NCBI GenBank assembly: GCA_030248195.1
Contig: JASAND010007004.1
Location: 1 to 64,000, forward strand
DNA: 64,000 nucleotides
Direction: 5' to 3'
DNA from: Trissonchulus latispiculum
Taxonomy: Eukaryota > Nematoda > Enoplea > Enoplida > Ironidae
Made by a program: the position numbers and the translations under genes
Shown here: one piece after another, positions 1 through 10,633 of the stretch
Layout: every line of letters begins with the position of its first letter
Position numbering within the stretch: position 1 is the stretch's first letter
The notes under the pieces: model-generated
Told to the model about the DNA's origin: nothing
Databases searched by the model: none
The model's input: only the letters and a program-made list of their open reading frames with translations

Positions 1-689
1 CGCGGCCCCCTGGAGACCGTGTTGGCCTGGTGCCAGCTAATTAGAGGTCTGGGAGGGGTAAAAATGTTACCATCGTAAAGTACTCGAGCAGTACTACAAA
101 GTACCACCATACTTTTGGTTAAAATTCCGAACTTCGAAATTTTGCACTAGGCGGGAGTTACCGTGCGTTTGTTTTTTTTTCTCGGTTAATAACGCTTTTC
201 GGAAGTGCTTATGTCAGCGCAGTGTTGGAACGATATGGGCATTTTGGTCCTATACTACTATTATATGTTGGTAGGCAGGGTCCTCCCATGCAACCTTTTT
301 TTGGTCATTTTGGCACCTGGCCAATTTTGGCTCTGTGCCAAGGCCCCAAAGTCGGACTTTCGCTATTTTGGCACTTCGGTTGTGATCGACTTTTTTTTCA
401 CAGGCTAGCAGCTAGATCGGTTTGGTTTATTTTATTTGAATATTTCGGACTATGCGCGGAATGTAACGAGGGGGATTTTTTAATTTCGCTCTGTAGCTTT
501 CAGGAGATGGGCCCAAACCTTGCATTTTTTCACCTGTTTTGGGCGAAAAGTTTCTAAGTCCCACTTTTACTAGAAATGGCCTAAAAGTCACTAAAAATGG
601 CGTTTTTCGGCGTTGGGGTGGTACCCATATATAGTAAATCGGGGTCGCTGAAAACGATGAGCATACTGCTGAGGTCGGTGATGTGACCC
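1..689. other. Unassigned AT-rich sequence
   Basis: No gene or repeat could be supported here. Open frames are short, overlap on both strands and resemble no family I recognise. The last 80 bases run into the first degenerate unit of the minisatellite that follows. Confidence 0.4.
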
Positions 690-1500
690 CCTGACCCACA
701 GCGCCCACCCACAGTGAGTCCGGTGTGGGTCAAAAATGAAAGTCTTCAAAAGTGGTCAAGTTTGGTATCAAATGAAAGCCCTTGGCGAGGCAGTCAACTT
801 TTGTCATTATGCCACCCACAAAAAGTGGCCCCAGCGGCCTGTGGGTGGGTGGCCCACCCACAGTGGGTCCGGTGTGGGTCAAAAATGAAAGTCTTCAAAA
901 GTGGTCAAGTTTGGTGTCAAATGAAAGCCCTTGGCGAGGCGATCAACTTTTGTCATTATACCACCTCCAAAAGTGGCCACACCGACCTGTGGGTAGGTAC
1001 CCCACCCACAGTGAGTCCGGTGTGGGTCAAAAATGAAAGTCTTTAAATGTGGTCAAGTTTGGCATCAAATGAAAGCCCTTGGCGAGGCGATCAACTTTAG
1101 TCATTATACCACCTCCCAAAAGTGGCCCCACCGACCTGTGGGTGGGTGCCCCACCCACAGTGGGTCCGGTGTGGGTCAAAAATGAAAGTCTTCAAAAGTG
1201 GTCAAGTTTGGCATCAAATGAAAGCCCTTGGCGAGGCGATCAACTTTTGTCATTATGCCACCCACAAAAAGTGGCCCCACCGACCTGTGGGTGGGTGCCC
1301 CACCCACAGTGGGTCCGGTGTGGGTCAAAAATGAAAGTCTTCAAAAGTGGTCAAGTTTGGTATCAAATGAAAGCCCTTGGCGAGGCGATCATTATACAGC
1401 CAGTCATTATACCAGCCACAAAAAGTGGCTCCACCGACCTGTGGGTGGGTGGCCGGCGTGGGTTAAAAATTAAAGTCTTCAAAAGTAGTCATGTTTGGTA
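690..1500. repeat. 149-bp minisatellite, about 5.3 copies
   Basis: The motif acagtgggtccggtgtgggt recurs at 711, 860, 1008, 1157 and 1306, giving a period of 148-149 bp, followed by a truncated diverged unit to about 1500. Neighbouring units differ at only a few positions. 149 is not a multiple of three, so each reading frame shifts from unit to unit. The apparent proteins across this block are therefore artefacts of the repeat. Confidence 0.92.
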
Positions 1501-1608
1501 AAAAAATGAAAGCCCACTTGCTCACATTTGCCCTGCCTATTGCATTTTTCAAGCTCCTTATCTGCGTCAGCTCACTGCTGGAAAGGGAACCTTTAAAATG
1601 ACAGAAGG

Positions 1609-2371
1609 ACAAGTAATAAAAATGCTCCTCCGGAGCATGAAAAAGTAATATGGGTAGTTGTGAGGTTGTAAAATCAAGAGAGGACTAGTCTTAAAAATGC
1701 TTAATATGGGGCTAGGTTCAAAAAAAGAAGAGGACTAGGTTGTTTTCGAATTAATATGGGCACAGCTTCGCCGAGCAACCCATATTCGCGGGCTTTCACG
1801 CTTCGTCATGGCGATTGCCATATACAAAGCAATTAATGTCAGTCAATAAGTACAATTCCAGCAGTTATATATACGTAAACTATATAGTATATATATAATT
1901 TGGTTGTGCTGGACTACGACAAGCAACTAGAAAGAACCAAAGCTATGATTGTAACGCTAACGGTTGAATAGAAATAGAAGATCGTCGGAGAGTGTCTTGA
2001 TCCTGAAGTTATTGTTGAAATATATACTTTTCTTATAAATGGTTAAAACGCTCAGTAGATAAATATTAAGAGTTTATCGAAAGAAATGTTTGCTTCCACT
2101 AAAACTCGTTTATCATAGTCGTATACTATTTACGTGCCGTAACTAAATCTGAACACTGGTACGTATAAAAATATATAACTTTTTCAGTCCGCGAATATGG
2201 GTTGCTCGGCGAAGCTGTGCCCATATTAATTCGAAAACAACCTAGTCCTCTTCTTTTTTTGAACCTAGCCCCATATTAAGCATTTTTAAGACTAGTCCTC
2301 TCTTGATTTTACAACCTCACAACTACCCATATTACTTTTTCATGCTCCGGAGGAGCATTTTTATTACTTGT
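1609..2371. mobile_element. Foldback-type element with about 180-bp inverted ends, copy 1
   Basis: Arms 1609-1794 and 2190-2371 are near-perfect reverse complements. The tips read acaagtaataaaaatgctcc and include the small palindrome ctccggag. The arms hold repeated ctagtcctct and atatgggt blocks. The roughly 400-bp centre is AT-rich and non-coding. No target duplication is obvious. A diverged sister copy lies at 15599-16219, which supports a mobile family. It carries no transposase. Confidence 0.85.
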
Positions 2372-2920
2372 ATTATGTACTCTTGATTCTGTAGATGATG
2401 ATGTGAACTTTTAGACAGTTTCTGTAGTTCTCTGCAATAACTGGTACGCTTGACTTTTTCAGGATTTTTTCTGAAACGAAAAGTGTCTTGGGAGCCAGCC
2501 CTGTTAGAGGAGGTTACTTTCCAAAATCATGCTAAAACTGACATTTTTGCAGAATTTCGTTTACTGAAAAAGTTGCTTTTTGTCCAAAAAGTAGGCAGAT
2601 TTGATTGTGTGGTCAGACAAAACAGCCTGCTATGTATAATGGGAGAAATGCACTCACCCTTTTGAAAGTTCAGTTATATGAACAGTTTTTTGGACAAAAA
2701 GAATTTAGTTCTTTAAAGGAAGGGATACCCTCTTACTTGAGGTGTGTACTGTACCTAGTAGAACATTAGATGCGAGAAAATAATCAAATTATTCGAACAA
2801 AGTTTTGTTTTCTTTTTTGGGCATTTGTACTATGATACCTACCATAGTTCTCGGGCGCAAGAAGAGCTATTTGTATCATGGTGGTGTTTTGCTGCAGCGG
2901 CAACGCATCCCATTTTTGGC
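2372..2920. other. Unassigned unique sequence
   Basis: A 71-codon open frame at 2450-2665 (+) has no recognisable domain, and no splice or polyadenylation context supports it. I see nothing else here. Confidence 0.35.
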
Positions 2921-2928
2921 TACTTAGT

Positions 2929-3003
2929 ACACACACACACACACACACTCACACACACACACACTCACACACACACACACACACACTCTCTCTCTCTCAC
3001 TCT
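2929..3003. repeat. (CA)n/(CT)n microsatellite
   Basis: An alternating AC run with a few CT interruptions, ending in a short CT run. Confidence 0.95.
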
Positions 3004-3647
3004 TGAGTTGAGTTGTGTATCAACGATTTTTATGGTTTACTCAGGACAAAATTGGAAACTGATTTTACCAGACTCTTAGATATCTTGGTGAACTGAATTT
3101 CGGGTTCGGAAAATTGGGAATTATTCTGGCTCAGGTACGCAGGTGTGGTTACATGTTACCCCTTTCAGTTCAGTATTGTGCCCCCCACACCCCACTCTAC
3201 ACATAGCTGACCCCTTGTCTAAACGTGGTTCGTACGCTGTTTCTTTTAGCTACAGATTCCTCTTTTTGTGCCGTATGGTATTCCTTCAGCGGTTTTTTAC
3301 CAGTGACTTGAGACTAAGCCAGGACGTTTTTGGAAATAATCGTAATAAAATGGTCCACAATCTTACTGTCTTGTAATAGTTCCCTACCGTTATATTGGTA
3401 TTAGTTGGTGGCGTTTTGTTACCAGCTGCAATTCTATTTTATCCTTTCTTGTATGCATACTTGCTTGTTATCTGCTGTTTTCCTTTTGTGGGAATTGTTG
3501 TTCTGTAAACTTCTATTTGCATCAATCTTGAAGTGTGATATGAACTTTGTCTGTACTAATTCTAATGATAAGGAATTGAATTTTGTTCAATTAAACGACT
3601 GGGTTTTTGGTAGAAGCTAGGACTTGAGATACAGCAAGTAGAGAGTA

Positions 3648-3732
3648 GGAGTAGTAGTAGTAGTAGTAGCAGTAGTAGTAAAAGTAGTCGAAGTAGTAGT
3701 AGTTGTAGTAGTAGCAGTAGTAGTAGTATAAG
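3648..3732. repeat. Imperfect (AGT)n microsatellite
   Basis: Trinucleotide repeat of AGT/GTA with AGC and AAA variants. The Tyr-rich minus-strand frame across it is a translation of this repeat. Confidence 0.9.
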
Positions 3733-4398
3733 AAGAAGAGTAATACACTGAACTCAGCTGTGTAAGCCTGCAATAAGCTCGGAACATCAAGGTCGAAATC
3801 TCGGTTGGGTTCTTTTCAAAAGGTCGGTTTCAGTGTTTTAGTCTCGGTTTTTGGTTGTGTAAACGTAGGGTGCTGCCATTTCGCAAATTTTCCAAATACC
3901 TTACGTTAGTGATGTGGATCGGATCGGATCGGCAGCCAAAATCACCTACCGATCCGATCCGCCAATTGGCCGGCGATCCGATCCGATACGACCATCATTT
4001 TAATTTTCAATTGTAGACACCTATTTGCTACCCTACAGCTTCCCATTTCCGATTATTCTACAAAACGCTTGATCAAACTTCGCATCTGAATCTTATTGCA
4101 TAATTCTGAAAGTCAGCATCAGAAACTTCAGCTGCAGAATGATGTGTAATAACAATTTGCTTTGTTTTGGGAGTTTAATACAGGTGAGAACTACAGAAAA
4201 AAGAAGATAAAGTTGAAGAAACGAGGTTGTCGTGTAAGACTAAAAAAATATACGAATAAACTTTGGTCGTTTATTTGCAAGCTTAATAGTTTTACTTTTA
4301 TATATTTGGCAGCAATGTATAAATATCTTTTTAAAATCGTTCGAAAAGGAAAGAAAATCAAGAATAATCCGGAATCCCGGCTTTTATTTTTATATTTC

Positions 4399-5104
4399 TT
4401 AGTTTGCTGTAAAAATTATTGTGACTTCAAAGACAGGGTCGGTCTACTTTTGAGTAATATCACAAGTAAGGGTTACACTAAAACAAAATTAAAAGAAATT
4501 ATTTTCAACTTTTCTAATAGCAACGAATTTAAATCAAAGTATGGATTAACGTTGAGTCACAACCAAGTTAACGGTTTATTTTAATTATAGGTGTGGTTGG
4601 GCTGCCGACCACCGTCGTGCCCCTCGCAGCTCCGGAGCTGTGGGCGACGGTCATGGGCAAGGACGCGAGGGGCAATTGTCAGAAGAAAACTTAAAGCTTA
4701 CATGTTGCTAATCGAGCACCTTGCCCTGGTCGACTTGCACCCTAACACATTTGTAAAATTCTGGTTTATGCGGGAAATTCTGGGCCCCTACCAAAATAGT
4801 TAAAAGTTAGGAGTAACTGTGGAGGGTGCTGGTCCCATCCTACCTGTTTGTTATCCACCTCCGCCTAATCCAACTATCCCACCCCAACCTTCATTCAACA
4901 ACGTAATATGTCATAACTGTGCACATGTACAATAATATATTGTACTTATTTAGAACATACTTATTCAACTGCTGTCTGCTTATTTACAGGATTATGTTCC
5001 TTCTGCAACGCTGGTTCTCTTTGGTCATCCTGTTGCTGTTTCGTGGGGTTGGTAACGACGACAACCGTGGAGCCCCTTCCGGAGGTAAATCCTCCAATTA
5101 TTTT
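4399..5104 (+). repeat. Left pseudo-LTR of the Penelope-like element
   Basis: This 706-bp segment matches 9565-10270 without net indels and with about six substitutions (about 99%). It begins inside the 3' end of ORF2: the last 62 codons and the stop at 4582-4584 are present. It continues through the 3' UTR and runs directly into the body of the element. A truncated upstream copy in direct tandem is the known pLTR arrangement of Penelope-like elements. A GC-rich block at 4591-4680 can fold around ctccggag. The open frame preceding it at 4162-4398 is flanking hAT sequence fused by the insertion. Confidence 0.88.
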
Positions 5105-5700
5105 GCTTTACCCTATAGAGGGAAAGGTGCAGGCCGCATTGGCGGACCTCCCACCCTCTCACTTGGGTATTGCGCCTTGGCGCTTTCAGAAACACTAATG
5201 CCAACTGCAAGTTCACTACCTCGGTGAGGCTACTGTATATTAGTACACCCTGTAGTCAAGTTGAATTCACAAGACGTTTGACCTTGAAGTCAGCCAGTCC
5301 CTGGACAGATAGTGTTTTATTACGGCTAGGATAGTTGTTAGTCTAGTTTATGGTAGAATGTAATTGGGTTTTCATCTTCGCATACTCGAGGAAACTCGGG
5401 TATGCAGAACCAAAGAAAAGTCAAGCTGACGTGTACATAGTAACTGCGTATTCTTTTAGCGTACGTGCCTCGTGCGGGTGCGCTTAACCAACAGGCCAGG
5501 CTCCGTATGGAGGCCTCGGTCTTAACCAAACCGCTGTAAAGCCTAGGCTTTATAGCTTAACCAACTGTATAGTATTATATTATATTATTATTCGTACCTA
5601 TATAATGATTGGTTGTTCGTTTGTGATTGTTTAAGGGAGCTCCGGCCATCAGCCTAGATCCAAACATAAGAAACCAAGGACCGATTCTCCCAACAGCCGC
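5105..5700 (+). other. Leader/5' UTR of the Penelope-like element
   Basis: Unique to the full-length unit and follows the left pLTR directly. It has no long open frame. A short AT-rich TATA-like tract lies at about 5570-5600. Promoter activity is unproven. Confidence 0.45.
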
Positions 5701-6546
5701 ATGTCCTCATCGGTCTCTAGTGTGTCGCGGGTATCTATTCCTTCCAGAGGAGGTGGCTCGGGATCGGACGGTAATTGGCTGGTACCTGCGGGTGCGGGTG
5801 TGGCGGGTAACGGTGCCTATGGCGGTGGGGATCCAATCCCTATCAATACTGTGCAACTTGTACAGAGAGAAGTCAGTGCGATGAAGGAGGAACTGAAAGT
5901 TGAGTTGGACGGACAGTTTGAACTGAGAGATAAGGCCATCGCCGCCAACGCCCGCAGCTGCCGGCTCCTTGAACAGCAGTCGAAAAGGAATAACCTGATC
6001 ATCAAAGGTCTGGAAGAGAATAGCAATGAAACCAGAGAGTCTCTGGAAGACACTGTGGTTTCATTTATCAATGCGAATATCTTTGCCAATGCCAAGAAGA
6101 AGTTATCGAAAAATGAAATCAAGGAAGCTCACCGTCTGAAATCTACTGACAAACCGTCGACTTCAAAGGATAAGGAACCGACGAAAGATCTGATTGTCTC
6201 CTTCATTAGACCGGACTGGGTTAACCGTATTATGGCCAACGCTAATCTTTTGAAGGAGTACAATCAAAAGAGAGTAGCTGAGAAAAAGGATCCTATCAGT
6301 ATGACCCGGCACTATGAACCCATAAAGGCACAAATGAAGGGATACTTATTGAAACTCTCTAACAAACTGGTGGAACATAAGGTCGTGGCAGCAAAAGAAA
6401 AAGTCAGAGTGGATGACAGGCCTCTTGACCCGGTTATCTCGGTTACCATCGGGGATCAGACTTCCACCTATACTGTACATAACCTACCTGACGGTTATGT
6501 TGAAAAGGCTGGAGGACCCTTTGTCCCTAAGCACCTGTCTCGATAA
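5701..6546 (+). CDS. ORF1 protein, L1 ORF1p-like RNA-binding protein (281 aa)
   Basis: The first about 50 residues are a Ser/Gly-rich low-complexity tail. A charged, probably coiled-coil stretch follows (about 55-98), then an RRM-like domain opening with NNLIIKGLEE and containing HRLK, then a basic C-terminal domain ending near residue 265. This coiled coil, RRM, C-terminal domain order is that of L1-type ORF1 proteins, which coat and chaperone LINE RNA. Here it lies between the pLTRs, upstream of and in the same orientation as the RT frame, so it seems to belong to the Penelope-like element. The ATG at 5701 is the first in the frame that includes all conserved parts. Alternative: remnant of an unrelated LINE captured in the leader. 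Confidence 0.72.
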   Translation: MSSSVSSVSRVSIPSRGGGSGSDGNWLVPAGAGVAGNGAYGGGDPIPINTVQLVQREVSAMKEELKVELDGQFELRDKAIAANARSCRLLEQQSKRNNLIIKGLEENSNETRESLEDTVVSFINANIFANAKKKLSKNEIKEAHRLKSTDKPSTSKDKEPTKDLIVSFIRPDWVNRIMANANLLKEYNQKRVAEKKDPISMTRHYEPIKAQMKGYLLKLSNKLVEHKVVAAKEKVRVDDRPLDPVISVTIGDQTSTYTVHNLPDGYVEKAGGPFVPKHLSR

Positions 6547-7029
6547 GCTGGCTGCTATACTTTATCAGTATGGTTATTTGATATGTATGTTTTGGATTAT
6601 TTTTGGTGTTATTGTTTGGAATCTGAGAATAAAGGTTTTCGATTTGCAAATATAATCAGAGTAAAATCGGTGTGTTCTGCGTACGTAGCTAGGATCACTA
6701 TTGTGAATGAAGGTTAAGGCGGTCTACTTCTTATTGCTCCCTTATCATCGCTTAATGTTTGTAGTAAGGATAGGCCTCTCCACAGTTACTACCTTGAAGT
6801 TAAGATTAACCTTCAGGATTAAAGCCCTTTAAGGTCAAGTATTATGGACGAGTTTATGTAAACGTTGCTTGCCTAGTATAGATTATCAGATAGAATCGCC
6901 TCGTTCCTACTGTGCTGTCTGTCGCTGCCAGTGCATTTGGGACGCCGCGGTAAACAACGCTCTAACGTTTAATCGTCTCGTATAACGTTAAGTTCACTAT
7001 AGCGACAAAGCTCAAGTAAGTCTGGGTAG
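6547..7029 (+). other. Spacer between ORF1 and ORF2
   Basis: This spacer has stops in all frames. ORF2 opens right after a TAG at 7027-7029, and no ATG precedes its conserved start. Possible intron acceptors (tag or ttag followed by coding sequence) lie at about 7029 and 7060. The spacer could therefore be an intron or an internal-initiation region. Confidence 0.35.
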
Positions 7030-9750
7030 CTTACTTGGGCTATACTACTACCTACGTTAGCCACAGAAAGATGCAACAAACCAAGGTGCTTAACTTGTAA
7101 TTTCGTGGAGAGTAACCTTAAGTTCAAGGGTGCGTTCAACTGTAAAAAATACATCATGAAGTTACATGATAATTCAACTTTAGTTAACTGCGGCAGCAGC
7201 AACCTAATTTACCTAATCACTTGCAGCGGATGTGGTGTACAGTACGTGGGGGAAACGGGCAGACAGTTAAGAGAAAGGTTCGGCGAGCATAGGAGGTCTA
7301 TAGAACAAGGCAAACAGGGCTGTAAGTATCTGGTAGACCATTTCAAATCGGGACTGTGCAAAGGTAAAATGAAAGTAAGAGTAATAGAAAAATTTAGTGA
7401 CAACGATAGTGCAACCAACAGATTAGACCGAGAAAATTTCTGGATTAAAAGATTAAGGACCAAGTATCCTTACGGTCTTAACGACAGACTAGCAGGAGAG
7501 TGTTACGGACAACCAGTGATCAATAACTTTAAAGGGAATAGAAGAAGCGGAAAGAAAAGAGGGAAAAAAGTTTCAAACAAAAACAAGAATATAGTAATGG
7601 ATATCCCAAGCTTCGTAAGTAATGTACACCGACGCTTCAACCAACAGTGTGTAAACCAATCTAATACATACGTGGTAAGGAAAGACGTATACACTACCCT
7701 AATGCATTGGAGAAGGAAAACAATATCCAAACTTTACCTGCACTTATCAGGAAGAACAGCCCACCCCTTAGACAACCTAATGTTTGATATTTGTAAAAGT
7801 AGATTAGAGAAAACCATGGTCAACAAAAGAAAAGCTAACAGACCCAAACTGTTTATCAAATACCCAAATAACTACTTTGATATAATTCCACCACAAACAA
7901 TTCTGTCTAGCAGAGCTATACTGGATCTGTGGCCAGACCCAGACAAAAACCAATATGCAAGACCTTTAATACTATATAAGTACGATACACCTTTTGCATT
8001 GCAATGTTTTAATTACAAAGAGACGTGTAAACAAATTCAAACTAATGACCAAGGAGACTTATACTATGGCAAGGATTGTGATTGTAGAAACTCTACATAC
8101 GTGGACCCACATTTCGGACATGTGGTCTCCGGAGATCTGTCACTAATAGAAGATACAGAACTTAGAGAAATACTTAGACGTGGAACAAAATACAGATTGA
8201 CGAAGAGGCTCAACAAACTAGAGTGCTTCCAAGAACTGGAGCATTCACTAAATCAATATTTGAATAAAATATACAGTGGCAAGAAAACCGTGATTGAAGA
8301 ATGTAATCCTTGGAAGACTGCGATATTAAACACCTGGTGGGAACACGGTAACAGAGCAATACCTCAGAGGGAACGCATCCCTGATTATGTTCAATTAAGA
8401 CGTGAAGTTAAGAAACTTCAGGACAAATATGTGATAACACTTGTCGATAAAGCAGCACAAAACTACGCATTCATTTGTAAGAAATTTTATGTTGAACGAT
8501 TAATAGAGGAAGTAAATTGTACCAACAATAGACTTCCAACTTATATGGAGCAACGGGAAACAATTGACAACATCTGTAACACACTCAGTTCACAAAGTAG
8601 GAAACTAGGAATAGAAGTACCAGTAGAAGAAAGAGAACTACCCTATATTCAAATGATACCAAAATTTCATAAAACACCGACAGGGTTCCGATTTATCATT
8701 GCCAGTAAGAAATGTGTAACCAAAGCATTATCGGAGACAATGGGAAGAATACTTAAGAGGGTTCAACAGCGCACTGAAAACTATTGTAGGGCAATAGAGA
8801 GGAACCACGGAGGTGTGAAGCTGTACTGGGCAATCAACAACTCTAAGAATATTGTTAAAGATATAGTTAGTATGTCACATAAAGGCGCAGCTAGATCGGT
8901 CGACACTTACGATTTTGGACAACTGTACACCAACATAGAACATAAGGACATTTTAACGACAGTTGGTTCACTAATTAAGTTGGCGTTTAGGAATGATACA
9001 CATTTTATAACAGGAAACAGGAAAGCAGCGTTCTGGTGCAGTGCTAACAATCCAGGAGCATTTAACCAACAAAGAGTATTAGATATGTTAAAATGGATAG
9101 TGGAAAACACATTTTTCACAATCGGAAAGAAAGTAATAAAGCAAAATATCGGAGTTCCTATGGGAACTAACGCAGCTCCATATATAGCAGACTTGCTATT
9201 GTCCGGTTACGAGTTAGATTATATTAAGAAAAAGTTAAACGCTCGGGATTACGAGGTTATTAGTGATTTAGAAGCAATGTACAGATACATGGATGACATT
9301 ACGACATTCAATGACAAAGGAACTTTCAAAAGAGTACACAAAGATATCTACCCCAGTAGTTTAACCTTAAAGCAAGTAAATCAAAACAACACAGAAGCTG
9401 ATGTTTTAGATTTGAGTATAAAGATTGAGAATGGACACTTCAACTACAAGTTGTACGACAAAAGGGATGATTTTGACTTTGAAGTCACATACATGCCAGA
9501 TCTAAGAGGAAACATATCCTCCCAATGCGGCTATTTCGTAGTAAAAAATGAACTCAGGAGATTTTTAGTTTGCTGTAAAAATTATTGTGACTTCAAAGAC
9601 AGGGTCGGTCTACTTTTGAGTAATATCACAAGTAAGGGTTACACTAAAACAAAATTAAAAGAAATTATTTTCAATTTTTCTAATAGCAACGAATTTAAAT
9701 CAAAGTATGGATTAACGTTGAGTCACAACCAAGTTAACGGTTTATTTTAA
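7030..9750 (+). CDS. ORF2: GIY-YIG endonuclease plus Penelope-type reverse transcriptase
   Basis: The frame is open from 7030 to the stop at 9748-9750. The first candidate start is a GTG at 7105 (881 aa), but a conserved-looking C-x4-C-x2-C motif at 7072-7098 lies upstream in frame, so the true start is earlier or spliced. Numbering from the GTG, residues about 30-130 form a GIY-YIG nuclease: LIYLI, YVGET, an Arg in RERF, His in GEH, the Glu in RENFWI and a final LND. The RT follows: PKFHKTPTGFRFI (about 515), YDFGQLYTNI (about 600), GVPMGTNAAPYIADL (about 683) and the catalytic YMDDI (about 728). All catalytic residues are present. It probably nicks the target and primes cDNA synthesis there. 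Its last 62 codons are duplicated in the left pLTR. Confidence 0.88.
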   Translation, partial: LTWAILLPTLATERCNKPRCLTCNFVESNLKFKGAFNCKKYIMKLHDNSTLVNCGSSNLIYLITCSGCGVQYVGETGRQLRERFGEHRRSIEQGKQGCKYLVDHFKSGLCKGKMKVRVIEKFSDNDSATNRLDRENFWIKRLRTKYPYGLNDRLAGECYGQPVINNFKGNRRSGKKRGKKVSNKNKNIVMDIPSFVSNVHRRFNQQCVNQSNTYVVRKDVYTTLMHWRRKTISKLYLHLSGRTAHPLDNLMFDICKSRLEKTMVNKRKANRPKLFIKYPNNYFDIIPPQTILSSRAILDLWPDPDKNQYARPLILYKYDTPFALQCFNYKETCKQIQTNDQGDLYYGKDCDCRNSTYVDPHFGHVVSGDLSLIEDTELREILRRGTKYRLTKRLNKLECFQELEHSLNQYLNKIYSGKKTVIEECNPWKTAILNTWWEHGNRAIPQRERIPDYVQLRREVKKLQDKYVITLVDKAAQNYAFICKKFYVERLIEEVNCTNNRLPTYMEQRETIDNICNTLSSQSRKLGIEVPVEERELPYIQMIPKFHKTPTGFRFIIASKKCVTKALSETMGRILKRVQQRTENYCRAIERNHGGVKLYWAINNSKNIVKDIVSMSHKGAARSVDTYDFGQLYTNIEHKDILTTVGSLIKLAFRNDTHFITGNRKAAFWCSANNPGAFNQQRVLDMLKWIVENTFFTIGKKVIKQNIGVPMGTNAAPYIADLLLSGYELDYIKKKLNARDYEVISDLEAMYRYMDDITTFNDKGTFKRVHKDIYPSSLTLKQVNQNNTEADVLDLSIKIENGHFNYKLYDKRDDFDFEVTYMPDLRGNISSQCGYFVVKNELRRFLVCCKNYCDFKDRVGLLLSNITSKGYTKTKLKEIIFNFSNSNEFKSKYGLTLSHNQVNGLF

Positions 9751-10270
9751 TTATAGGTGTGGTTGGGCTGCCGACCACCGTCGTGCCCCTCGCAGCTCCG
9801 GAGCTGTGGGCGACGGTCATGGGCAAGGACGCGAGGGGCAATTGTCAGAAGAAAACTTAAAGCTTACATGTTGCTAATCGAGCACCTTGCCCTGGTCGAC
9901 TTGCACCCTAACACATTTGTAAAATTCTGGTTTATGCGGGAAATTCTGGGCCCCTACCAAGATAGTTAAAAGTTAGGAGTAACTGTGGAGGGTGCTGATC
10001 CCATCCTACCTGTTTGTTATCCACCTCTGCCTAATCCAACTATCCCACCCCAACCTTCATTCAACAACGTAATATGTCATAACTGTGCACATGTACAATA
10101 ATATATTGTACTTATTTAGAACATACTTATTCAACTGCTGTCTGCTTATTTACAGGATTATGTTGCTTCTGCAACGCTGGTTCTCATTGGTCATCCTGTT
10201 GCTGTTTCGTGGGGTTGGTAACGACGACAACCGTGGAGCCCCTTCCGGAGGTAAATCCTCCAATTATTTT
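9565..10270 (+). repeat. Right pseudo-LTR of the Penelope-like element
   Basis: Direct repeat of 4399-5104 at a constant offset of 5166 bp. It contains the ORF2 C-terminus and the 3' UTR. Both copies hold an intron-acceptor-like pyrimidine tract ending tttacag (about 10150-10156). After 10270 the two copies diverge, which marks the 3' end of the element. Confidence 0.88.
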
Positions 10271-10633
10271 ATTGACGGGAGTCTAAAATATTCAATAATT
10301 TGCTAAAATTTATACTCATTGAAAATTTCGTTTCCGTAATCAAATAGAGGTGGTTTAGCGGATTATATTTTTGCTCTTACAACCTTTGCAACCAGATGCA
10401 TAAAATTTTAGGAATTTTTGGTTTTTCAAAATTTTCGGATTTTTAATTTATTAATCCTCACAATATCTTTTAAAATATTTAACTAAATATCTAAGAAAAT
10501 ATCTGTTGATAATAAAAGCTTCTGACGTACTGAATACGTTTTGCAATGCAATCATTTTCCATAAATGCACTCGATTATCAAATTCACGAATACAGCATTT
10601 TCCGGATTTAAATGTATACCTATTACCCATGGG

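Larger units (their letters stand above)
4399..10270 (+). mobile_element. Penelope-like retroelement, Naiad-type (nuclease N-terminal to RT)
   Basis: A near-complete element with pLTRs (4399-5104, 9565-10270), a leader (5105-5700), ORF1 (5701-6546), a spacer and ORF2 (about 7030-9750). Most Penelope-like elements carry GIY-YIG after the RT; here it comes first. That permuted order is the published hallmark of the Naiad (animal) and Chlamys (algal) clade. The pLTRs are nearly identical and both frames are open, so the insertion is young. It sits inside an older hAT element. I find no clear target duplication and no recognisable hammerhead core in the pLTRs. Confidence 0.85.

Noticed and set aside
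714..1501. Several overlapping plus-strand open frames of 70-140 codons
   Set aside because: They are translations of the 149-bp minisatellite in shifting phases; no domain, start context or splice support.
3591..3773. Tyr-rich 60-residue protein, minus strand
   Set aside because: Translation of the AGT microsatellite.
4591..4803. Small frame repeated in both pLTRs (also 9757-9969)
   Set aside because: It has a GTG start and lies in 3' UTR sequence; conserved only because the pLTR was duplicated recently.
4591..5104. Hammerhead ribozyme expected in some Penelope-like elements
   Set aside because: I found no convincing CTGANGA plus GAAA core with flanking stems in either pLTR copy.
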